Origin: Bisbaumannia sp015645095 | GTDB lineage: Bacteria; Pseudomonadota; Gammaproteobacteria; Pseudomonadales; Halomonadaceae | DNA length: 64,000 nucleotides | Direction of reading: 5' to 3' | Assembly: GCA_036871055.1 (NCBI GenBank) | Contig: CP141893.1 | Location: 1,550,001-1,614,000, forward strand | Shown here: in pieces, positions 7,987 through 14,521 of the stretch | Numbering within the stretch: position 1 is the first letter of the stretch | How the letters are laid out: the number at the start of each line of letters is the position of its first letter | Program-made: the position numbers and the translations under genes | The notes under the pieces: model-generated | What the model was told of the DNA's origin: nothing | Databases searched by the model: none | The model's input: the letters and a program-made list of their open reading frames with translations, nothing else

Positions 7987-8340
7987 ATGAGCGATCTGCC
8001 CAATTGTCCCGCCTGTGGTTCCGAATACACCTACGAGGATGGCATTCAGTTGGTCTGCCCCGAGTGCGGCCACGAGTGGGCCAGGGACGCCGCGCCGGAG
8101 TCGCTGGAAGACGAGCTGGTGGCCCTGGATGCCAATGGCAATCGCCTCGCCGATGGCGATACCGTCACCGTGATCAAGGACCTCAAGGTCAAGGGCTCCT
8201 CCTCGGTGATCAAGGTGGGCACCAAGGTCAAGGGCATTCGCCTGATCGAGGGCGACTCCGAGGGTGGCCATAACCTCGACTGCAAGGTGGAAGGCATCGG
8301 CCCGCTGAAACTCACCTCGAAGTTCGTCAAGAAGGCCTGA
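7987..8340 (+). CDS. phnA: PhnA/YjdM-family zinc-ribbon protein
   Basis: This 117-residue protein starts with a zinc ribbon (CPACGSEYTYED...CPECGHEW) and is followed by the conserved PhnA domain containing DGDTVTVIKDLKVKGSS and IGPLKLTSKFVKK. The name comes from the phosphonate region of E. coli, but the family is not a phosphonate-utilising enzyme in general and its role is unclear. There is no phosphonate gene near it. Length is normal and the start is preceded by AAGGA. Confidence 0.88.
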   Translation: MSDLPNCPACGSEYTYEDGIQLVCPECGHEWARDAAPESLEDELVALDANGNRLADGDTVTVIKDLKVKGSSSVIKVGTKVKGIRLIEGDSEGGHNLDCKVEGIGPLKLTSKFVKKA

Positions 8341-8384
8341 AGGCCGGCGCTTCTGGCCAGGGGACACCAGGGAGTGGAGTCATC

Positions 8385-9140
8385 ATGGGCAATACCCGTT
8401 CGGTCTGGCGCGGGCTAGCGGTGGCACTGCTGATGTTGGGCGGCCTCGAGGCCCAGGCGCGGCCCTTCTATGCACCACCGGCGCCGGCCCCGGATGCACC
8501 GGTCTTCAGCGGTAGTGCCGAGCTCGGCTACACCCAGCTCTCTGGCAATACCGATAGCCAGACCCTGATCGGCAAGGCCAACCTCACCTGGCTCACCGGC
8601 GACTGGACCCACAGCCTGCGCGGCGAGGTGCGGAACGTCAGTCGGGACGGGGCCTCCCGCGCCGAGCGCTACCTGCTGGCCCTGCGCGAGCGGGTTGATA
8701 TCTCATCCAGCCTCTACCTGTTCGGTTTCGCCCGCTGGGACAAGGATCGCTTCGGCGGCTACGACCAGCAGGTGACCGCTATTCTCGGGTATGGTCGTCA
8801 GGTGCTCGATGGCGAGACGCACCGCCTCTCGCTGGAGGCGGGGCCCGGTTATCGCCATGACTGGATCAGCGAGGCGTCGAGTGAGCGCCTGGCGGTGGGG
8901 TATGCCGCCGCCGACTACGAGTGGCGACTCTCCGACTATGCCAGCTTCAATCAGGAGCTCTCCCTGGAGGGGACCCGCGAGAACACCACCTCCCGTTCGC
9001 TGAGTTCGCTGACCGCCCAGCTGAATGCGCGGCTGGCGCTGCGCCTTTCCCATGAGATCAAGCGCAATTCCGATCCCCCCGAGGGGACCGATGCCCGCAC
9101 CGATCAGACCACCAGCGCCTCGCTGCTCTATCGCTGGTAG
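8385..9140 (+). CDS. DUF481 outer-membrane protein
   Basis: The 251-residue protein has a cleavable signal peptide (LAVALLMLGGLEAQA) and then repeated amphipathic beta strands ending with the C-terminal aromatic SASLLYRW, as expected for an outer-membrane beta-barrel. The segment GSAELGYTQLSGNTDSQTLIGKANLTW is the signature of the DUF481/YdiY family, which is often salt-induced. The specific function is not known. It stands alone on its strand. Confidence 0.87.
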   Translation: MGNTRSVWRGLAVALLMLGGLEAQARPFYAPPAPAPDAPVFSGSAELGYTQLSGNTDSQTLIGKANLTWLTGDWTHSLRGEVRNVSRDGASRAERYLLALRERVDISSSLYLFGFARWDKDRFGGYDQQVTAILGYGRQVLDGETHRLSLEAGPGYRHDWISEASSERLAVGYAAADYEWRLSDYASFNQELSLEGTRENTTSRSLSSLTAQLNARLALRLSHEIKRNSDPPEGTDARTDQTTSASLLYRW

Positions 9141-9195
9141 CCGACTCTGCCGCTCTATGCCTAAGGTGAAGAGAGTGGTGTCGAGGAGAGCCAGG

Positions 9196-9891
9196 ATGAG
9201 CATGATTCCTATCGGTGGCGGGGCAGGTGAGGGCGCCCCCGTCGAAGCCAGTCACGCCGAACGTATTCACGCCGAACGTATTCACGCCGAACGTATTCTC
9301 GAGGCGGCCCTGCGCCAGGCCGAGACTCGCGGCTGGGAGGCGGTGTCGCTGATCGAGGTGGCGGCCGGCCTGGGTGTGTCCGCGGAGGCGGTGCTGGATC
9401 ACTATCGGGACGCCAACGACGTCGCCGATGCCTGGTTCCGGCGCGGCTGGCGCGCCATGCTGGCCGACAAGCCCCCGGGCTTTGCCGCCTGGCCGCCCCG
9501 GGAGCGCCTGCGCCACTGCCTGCTGGCCTGGTTCGATGCCCTGGCGAGCCATCGCCGAGTGACGGTGCAGATGCTGCGCACCAAGGCTCATCCCCCCCAC
9601 CTGCATACCTGGGTACCGATGCTCTTCGATCTGTCGCGGACCGTGCAGTGGTGGCGCGAGGCGGCGCGCCTTGAGGCGCCCTATGGCAGCCGGCGGGCCC
9701 AGCTGGAGGAAGTCGGTCTCACCGCCCTGTTCCTGGCCACCTTGCGGGTCTGGGCCCGTGACGAGAGCGAGGGACAGCGTCGTACCCGGCGCTTTCTCGA
9801 GCGCCGCCTGGAGCGTGCCGAGTGGTGGCTGAGTCGCTGTGACCGGTGCCGCATACGACACCGCCGAGGCCACAGGGCCTCGGCGGGGTAA
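9196..9891 (+). CDS. TetR-like regulator / COQ9-like protein
   Basis: Residues about 20-75 contain a TetR-type helix-turn-helix (RILEAALRQAETRGWEAVSL followed by VAAGLGVSAEAVLDHYRD). The remainder is helical and Trp-rich, resembling the TetR/COQ9-like group. AGGAG lies eight bases before the ATG at 9196. The pentapeptide HAERI is repeated three times just before the HTH. The last 15 or so residues (basic, RCRIRHRRGHRASAG) are encoded partly by a strong hairpin and look like a run-on extension. DNA targets are unknown. Confidence 0.7.
   Translation: MSMIPIGGGAGEGAPVEASHAERIHAERIHAERILEAALRQAETRGWEAVSLIEVAAGLGVSAEAVLDHYRDANDVADAWFRRGWRAMLADKPPGFAAWPPRERLRHCLLAWFDALASHRRVTVQMLRTKAHPPHLHTWVPMLFDLSRTVQWWREAARLEAPYGSRRAQLEEVGLTALFLATLRVWARDESEGQRRTRRFLERRLERAEWWLSRCDRCRIRHRRGHRASAG
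9253..9297 (+). repeat. Perfect 15-bp tandem triplication inside the TetR-like gene
   Basis: The unit CACGCCGAACGTATT occurs three times without a mismatch and in frame, encoding HAERI-HAERI-HAERI. The third copy leads directly into the first helix of the HTH (HAERILEAAL), so the first two copies look like slippage additions ahead of the domain. Confidence 0.95.
9861..9886. terminator. Strong hairpin at the convergent TetR/PA2778 gene ends
   Basis: CCGCCGAGGCC and GGCCTCGGCGG form a perfect 11-bp stem with a four-base loop. It overlaps the last codons of the TetR-like gene and lies just beyond the end of the convergent cysteine-peptidase gene. There is no long T run on either side, so intrinsic termination is uncertain. 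Confidence 0.5.
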
Positions 9892-9915
9892 GGCGCCGTT
9901 CGGGGAGGGCAATCC

Positions 9916-10896
9916 CTACCGGCGGTCCAGGGCTTCCTCGGCGCGGGCCTGCCAGGGGCCGGGCAGGGCGGCGGCGCGCTCGAAGGCCTCCCGCGCCCGC
10001 TCCGGGGCGTCGAGCCCCTCCAGGGTCAGGCCCAGGTTGAGCCAGGCCACCGCCAGCTGCGGGTCCGCCTCGGTGGCGCGCCGGAAGGCTTCCGCTGCCC
10101 CCCGAGGATCGCCGCCGCCATGGCGGGCGTTGCCCAGGGCGAACCAGCCCATGGCGGCCTCCGGCCAACGCCGGGTCAGTGCCTCCCAGGCGGGCAGGGC
10201 GGCCAGCGGTCCCTGGGCCCGTTCGAAGTCGGCGATGGCCTGCAGGCTCCTCACCGGCCCGGTGCTGGCGGGCAGCTCCCCCGGCGGCAGGGCCACGACT
10301 GCCCAGCGCTCGCTGCGCGCCCAGGTGGCATCGAAGCGCCGGAACGACTCCAGCCGCTCGGGCTCCTCGCCACTGTGCAGGGTCATCAGGCGGTCATCCA
10401 GGTCATAGCCGATGGCCACGGCGTAGTGCCACATGGGCCAGGCCGGCAGTGACAGGTTCTGCATCACCACTACCGGGTGGCCGGCGGCCAACTCCTCGAG
10501 CAGCGACTCGAAGCGCCCATCGAGCACGAAGGGGACCCGCCCCTGGCGGCGCAGGGTGGCCAGCATCTCCGGCTGCACGCTGCCCTCCCGATGGGGGAGG
10601 AAGACCTGGGGGATCAGCTCGTCCACCGTGGCATCGACGCCGCTGGCATTGAGTACCATGGCCAGGGATGCCGGGCCGCACTGGTACTCCCGCTGGGCAT
10701 GGAAGGGGACCCCCTCCAGCTGCACCCGGGGCGGTACGCCCATGGCCTCGGGACTGGCCAGGCGCGGCGCACTGGCGCAACCGGACAGGAGCGACAGGCC
10801 GAGCATCAACAGCACAACGCCCGCGAGGCGGGCGTTGAGGCGTGAGCGGTGGCCGGGGACCTGGCCCCGTCGCTTAGCGGGTAAAGGGAAACGCAT
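9916..10896 (-). CDS. PA2778-family cysteine peptidase lipoprotein with TPR repeats
   Basis: This 326-residue protein carries a lipoprotein signal (LLMLGLSLLSGC), then a C39-like papain-fold domain with catalytic Cys in YQCGPASLAMVLN and His in WHYAVAIGYD. The C-terminal TPR helices are AMGWFALGNARHGGG and AVAWLNLGLTLEGL. This is the PA2778 family, always paired with a PA2779-family gene. The pair overlaps here by 23 bases. It is predicted to be periplasmic and membrane-anchored. Its natural substrate, possibly the partner protein, is unknown. Confidence 0.87.
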   Translation of the reverse strand: MRFPLPAKRRGQVPGHRSRLNARLAGVVLLMLGLSLLSGCASAPRLASPEAMGVPPRVQLEGVPFHAQREYQCGPASLAMVLNASGVDATVDELIPQVFLPHREGSVQPEMLATLRRQGRVPFVLDGRFESLLEELAAGHPVVVMQNLSLPAWPMWHYAVAIGYDLDDRLMTLHSGEEPERLESFRRFDATWARSERWAVVALPPGELPASTGPVRSLQAIADFERAQGPLAALPAWEALTRRWPEAAMGWFALGNARHGGGDPRGAAEAFRRATEADPQLAVAWLNLGLTLEGLDAPERAREAFERAAALPGPWQARAEEALDRR

Positions 10897-11269
10897 TGGT
10901 CAGGCCCAGGATATCGGTGACCAGCAGGATCACGAAGACCGCGAACAGCACGCCTATCACGCTGGCGCCGGCGGGCAGTTGCTCCAGTTGGTCGGCCATC
11001 TGGCGAACTTCGGCATCGGAGAGGGCGGCCACGCGAGCCTCGACTTCGGCCGGGTCGACGCCCTGGGCGACCAGTTGGTCCTGGACCTCCTGGCGGGCGA
11101 GGATCTCGCTGATGCGTTCCCGGTCGGCGCTGACCTGGTCCTGGCTCAGGGCCTCCTGGGTGGAGATCAGGCCGGTGGCCGGGCTGGGGGCGGCGGCGAC
11201 CGGCAGGCTGCCGAGCACCAGGCAGAGGATCAGCAGGGGGCTGAGGACGCGTGCGACTGTCTTCATCAT
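10874..11269 (-). CDS. PA2779-family small membrane protein
   Basis: This 131-residue protein has an N-terminal signal peptide (LLILCLVLGSLPVAAA), a helical middle (ADRERISEILARQEVQDQLVAQG) and a C-terminal membrane helix (ASVIGVLFAVFVILLVTDIL). It is the obligate partner of the PA2778-type cysteine peptidase that follows it and overlaps its end. The family's function is not established. The C-terminal helix followed by LTNAFPFTR suggests a membrane-anchored protein that could be processed by its partner, which is an inference. Confidence 0.87.
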   Translation of the reverse strand: MMKTVARVLSPLLILCLVLGSLPVAAAPSPATGLISTQEALSQDQVSADRERISEILARQEVQDQLVAQGVDPAEVEARVAALSDAEVRQMADQLEQLPAGASVIGVLFAVFVILLVTDILGLTNAFPFTR

Positions 11270-11516
11270 AAGAGGATTCCTTACTCTGGGAATGGCTTCC
11301 GGCTTCGTTTCCTACGGCACTCAGGCGGGTGCCGTCACGCGATGCTTCTCCAGTATAGAGTTAGAGCCCTATGATTTTCATGCCTTTTCTGCGCCCTTCT
11401 CGGAGGAGAGCGGCGACCGGGAAAGCCTGTTATCGAGATATCAGCAAACCAACCTTCACCTCGCTGGTGCATTTTGTCAGAATCCTGCCTCCTTCTGGTG
11501 CATTCAGTGGACGATC

Positions 11517-12047
11517 ATGAAGACCTATTTCGGCAAGATGCGTGGCGAGCCCGCGCGGCGCCCCCGTGCCGACTGGCAGGACGCCCTCTGGTCCTGGGCC
11601 GGTGCCTTCGCCGGCATGGGCGCCATCTGCTGGCTGAGTGCCCATTGGCTCAGCGATCAGCTGTTGATCCTCGGCTCCTTCGGCGCCACCTCGGTGCTGA
11701 TCTATGCCGCCCCCCAGAGCCCCTTCGCCCAACCCCGCAACGTGCTGCTGGGCAGCATGCTGTCGGCGGGCGTCGGCGTGGCTTGCGTCCAGGCGCTGGG
11801 CACCACGGCCCTGGCCGTGGCCCTGGCGGTCTCCCTGGCCATTCTGGTGATGCAGTTGACCCACACCGTCCACCCGCCCGGCGCCGCCGCCGGCCTGATC
11901 GCCGTGGTCGGTGGCCCCGAGGTCGAGGCCCTGGGCTGGTGGTATCCACTGCTGCCGGTGGGCCTCGGCTGCGCGGTGATGCTGGTGGTGGCCATCCTGG
12001 TCAATAACCTGGCTCGCCATCGCCGCTATCCCGTGCATTGGCGTTGA
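11517..12047 (+). CDS. HPP-family integral membrane protein
   Basis: The 176-residue protein has four predicted membrane segments and the family signature THTVHPPGAAAG. The preceding ILGSFGATSVLIYAAPQSPFAQPRN is also typical. Characterised plant and cyanobacterial HPP proteins carry nitrite across membranes, but the function of short bacterial forms is not settled. The frame is open far upstream. The ATG at 11517 is chosen because it starts just before the conserved region (MKTYFGKMRG). The ribosome site is weak (GTGGA). Confidence 0.85.
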   Translation: MKTYFGKMRGEPARRPRADWQDALWSWAGAFAGMGAICWLSAHWLSDQLLILGSFGATSVLIYAAPQSPFAQPRNVLLGSMLSAGVGVACVQALGTTALAVALAVSLAILVMQLTHTVHPPGAAAGLIAVVGGPEVEALGWWYPLLPVGLGCAVMLVVAILVNNLARHRRYPVHWR

Positions 12048-12137
12048 GCCTCCAGGGTGAAGCCAAGGCGCTAATTCATGGCATTCTAGGTAAGATGGGG
12101 ATAACCGCTGCAGACAGGGAAATGACTAGGGCGCGCC

Positions 12138-12854
12138 ATGCCGGAGACCAAGCCTTCTTACACCCGCATCAAGGACTATCTGCTCGAAGAGATCGAGCGC
12201 GGAGCTTTCGCTCCGGGGGATCGTATTCCCGCAGAGAATGCGTTGGCCAAGAGTTTTGGCGTGAGCCGCATGACCGCCAACAAGGCGATCCGGGATCTGG
12301 TCAACAAGGGGCTCTTGATGCGGAGAACCGGATCCGGCACCTATGTGGTGGAGCGCAAGGCGGAGTCCTCGCTGTTCGAGATCAAGAATATCGCGGATGA
12401 GATTGCCGCCCGAGGGGGGAGGCACAGCAGCGAAGTGATTCGCTTGGAGGAGGTCAGTGCACCCGAGGAGGTGGCTATCTTTCTCGGGGTGCGGACCGGC
12501 TCGACGGTCTTTTATTCCGAGATCGTGCACCGGGAGGATGGGGTCAAGATCCAGTTGGAGCGGCGTCATGTGAACCCCAAGCTGGCCCCCGACTATCTTC
12601 AGCAGGACTTCGAGACGCAAACACCGAATGCGATCCTCGTGGCCCGCTACCCGGTCACCGACGTGGAGCATTCGGTTGAGGCGGTGCTACCTAGCCCGCA
12701 TGAAGCCGCCTTGCTGGATATTGCCGAAGGCGAGGCTTGTCTGAAAGTGATTCGACGCAGTTGGTCCGGCGAGCTGTTGATCAGCTACACGCAGCTGCTG
12801 CACCCGGGGTCTCGCTATAGGCTGAACGCCAGGGTGAATGTCAGTCACCTCTAG
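12138..12854 (+). CDS. hutC: Histidine utilisation repressor, HutC type (copy A)
   Basis: This GntR-family regulator of 238 residues has an N-terminal winged helix (SFGVSRMTANKAIRDLVNKG) and a UTRA effector domain ending RRSWSGELLISYTQLLHPGSRY. Both are typical of HutC, which in characterised species binds urocanate. It is roughly 45-50% identical by eye to the second HutC-type protein in this window. Convergent with the adjacent yjiH gene, it probably controls the divergent yjiH/hutU promoter region, where two TGTATATACA palindromes lie. No such site is seen in front of this gene itself. Confidence 0.9.
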   Translation: MPETKPSYTRIKDYLLEEIERGAFAPGDRIPAENALAKSFGVSRMTANKAIRDLVNKGLLMRRTGSGTYVVERKAESSLFEIKNIADEIAARGGRHSSEVIRLEEVSAPEEVAIFLGVRTGSTVFYSEIVHREDGVKIQLERRHVNPKLAPDYLQQDFETQTPNAILVARYPVTDVEHSVEAVLPSPHEAALLDIAEGEACLKVIRRSWSGELLISYTQLLHPGSRYRLNARVNVSHL

Positions 12855-12878
12855 AAAGCCAGGTATCGCGACTCGCAC

Positions 12879-12915
12879 AAAGGCCACCCTCCGGGTGGCC
12901 TTTGTTGTTTTGGCA
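12879..12915. terminator. Bidirectional terminator between hutC (copy A) and yjiH (copy A)
   Basis: AAAGGCCACC and GGTGGCCTTT form a stem around a short loop, followed on the plus strand by TTTGTTGTTTT. The convergent arrangement suggests use from both sides. Confidence 0.85.
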
Positions 12916-12919
12916 GGGG

Positions 12920-14245
12920 TTAGCCAGCGAGGAACAGGACGAGATAGCCGGCCGGGATCGCCAGGAACAGGCCGATGGCGGTGCGAATGAACCAGATCGC
13001 CAGCAGCTGCGGAATGGAAATGGGAATGTTGGTGGAGAGAATGCAGGGAATCGATGCCGAGAAGAACAGGATCGTGGAGATCGACACGATGGCGGTGGCG
13101 AAGCGGGCCACGAAGGAGGCCTCGGTCATCTGCAGGGCCGGCAGGAACAGCTCGGCGAGGCCAGACGCGGTGGCCTGGGCCAGCATCAGGCCATCATCGA
13201 GTCCCCAGGGCAGTACGAAGGGGTAAAGGGCATAGCCGAGCCAGTCGAATACCGGGGTATAGGTGGCCACCAGCAGGCCGATCAGCCCGACCGACATGAT
13301 CGAGGGGAGGATGCTCATGGCCATCAGCACCCCCTCGCGGGCGTTGCTGAGTACATTGCGTTGCAGGCTCGGTGCCCGCTCGGCGGCTCCCAGTCCGGCA
13401 CGCAGCGCGCTGCTCAGGCGCTCTCCCCGGGGCACCATCGGCTCGGGGTTGGTGGCATCGGCGCTCATGCGGCTGATCGGCGGAATGCGTGCGGTAATGG
13501 CGGTGATCAGGAAGGTGATCAGCAGGGTCAGCCAGAAGTAGTGCAGCCAGACATGCATGATGTTCAGGGTGTTTGCCACCACGATCATGAAGGTCACCGA
13601 GGCGGTGGAAAAGCCGGTGGCAATGATGGCCGCCTCGCGGTTGGAGTACATGCCGCTGGTATAGACCCGGTTGGTGATCAGCAGTCCGATGGAGTAGCTG
13701 CCGACGAAGGAGGCCACCGCATCGATGGCGGAGCGGCCCGGCGTCTTCCATAGCGGGCGCATCAAGGGCTGGCAGATCACTCCGACCAGTTCCAGCAGCC
13801 CGTAGGTGGTGAGCAGGGCAAGGAAGATGGCGCCGATGGGCACGATCAGGCTGACCGGCACCACCAGCTTGTCGAGCAGGAAGGGCAGCTTGTCGGGTTC
13901 GTGCAGTAGGGCGGGTCCGACGCCACTCATGGCCATCACCATGAAGGCGACCCCGGCCACTTTGAGCAGGGTAAATACCAGATTGGTGGTGCTACGCCGC
14001 CAACTGCCGGTGACAAAGGGGTAGATAGCACCGGCGGTAATCACGGCCAAGGCGTACCAGGGGGCCCAATCGCCCAGCAGGCCGATGCAGTAGCGCACGA
14101 GGTGATCCAGCAGGATGGTAGAGCGTCCGCCGATCTCGATGGGCACGAAGAAGAAGAGGATGCCGATGCTGCTGGGGATCACCAGCTTCATCAGGTTCCA
14201 CCAGTTGCTTTTCCTGTTCTTGGGGTAGTCCGCCAGTTTTTCCAT
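12920..14245 (-). CDS. YjiH-family membrane protein (Gate domain), copy A
   Basis: A polytopic membrane protein of 441 residues in the YjiH/nucleoside-recognition Gate-domain family. Conserved segments are FFVPIEIGGRSTILLDH, TPGRSAIDAVASFVGSYSIG and LFFSASIPCILST. It is divergently transcribed from the hutU-CoA-transferase operon, with HutC-type operators between. A paralogue, roughly 60-65% identical by eye, sits in the second hut island. The conserved association suggests uptake of histidine-derived compounds such as urocanate or imidazolepropionate. No transport function is proved for the family. Confidence 0.85.
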   Translation of the reverse strand: MEKLADYPKNRKSNWWNLMKLVIPSSIGILFFFVPIEIGGRSTILLDHLVRYCIGLLGDWAPWYALAVITAGAIYPFVTGSWRRSTTNLVFTLLKVAGVAFMVMAMSGVGPALLHEPDKLPFLLDKLVVPVSLIVPIGAIFLALLTTYGLLELVGVICQPLMRPLWKTPGRSAIDAVASFVGSYSIGLLITNRVYTSGMYSNREAAIIATGFSTASVTFMIVVANTLNIMHVWLHYFWLTLLITFLITAITARIPPISRMSADATNPEPMVPRGERLSSALRAGLGAAERAPSLQRNVLSNAREGVLMAMSILPSIMSVGLIGLLVATYTPVFDWLGYALYPFVLPWGLDDGLMLAQATASGLAELFLPALQMTEASFVARFATAIVSISTILFFSASIPCILSTNIPISIPQLLAIWFIRTAIGLFLAIPAGYLVLFLAG

Positions 14246-14284
14246 ATGGAATTCCGCCGTTGGGTTTGTTGTGTCATGGCAATG

Positions 14285-14294
14285 TGTATATACA
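14285..14294. promoter_or_regulatory. HutC-type operator in front of yjiH copy A
   Basis: A perfect palindrome TGTATATACA that fits the GTxTAxAC core recognised by HutC-subfamily GntR repressors. It lies 40 bases upstream of the yjiH start. Confidence 0.75.
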
Positions 14295-14343
14295 GCATCA
14301 TCGAGATTCCTCCCCTCTCCTAGTTTTTTGAATTAGACATTAG

Positions 14344-14364
14344 TCTCACAGACATGAGGTGAGA
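14344..14364. promoter_or_regulatory. Inverted repeat in the yjiH-hutU intergenic region
   Basis: TCTCAC and GTGAGA flank a nine-base spacer in an AT-rich stretch between the two HutC operators. It is unlike the HutC palindrome, so another regulator could bind here. This is a pattern observation only. Confidence 0.35.
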
Positions 14365-14429
14365 TTAAAATATTTGCATTAAAAACAATGGTTTAATATT
14401 GCCTGTGGTATTTTTCTCTCATTGCGCTA

Positions 14430-14469
14430 TTGACTGATCCGGTGCCCATGGTTGATATCTGTATATACA
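14430..14469 (+). promoter_or_regulatory. Predicted hutU (copy A) promoter with overlapping HutC operator
   Basis: TTGACT at 14430-14435 and TGATAT at 14453-14458 are separated by 17 bases and form a plausible sigma-70 promoter, with a weak -10. The palindrome TGTATATACA at 14460-14469 would cover the transcription start, a typical position for a repressor. The surrounding 276-base gap is markedly AT-rich compared with the genes. Confidence 0.6.
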
Positions 14470-14521
14470 CATTTGGCGCCATCAGGGCGCCTCCTCCCAA
14501 TCACAACATCGAGGACGCCTC

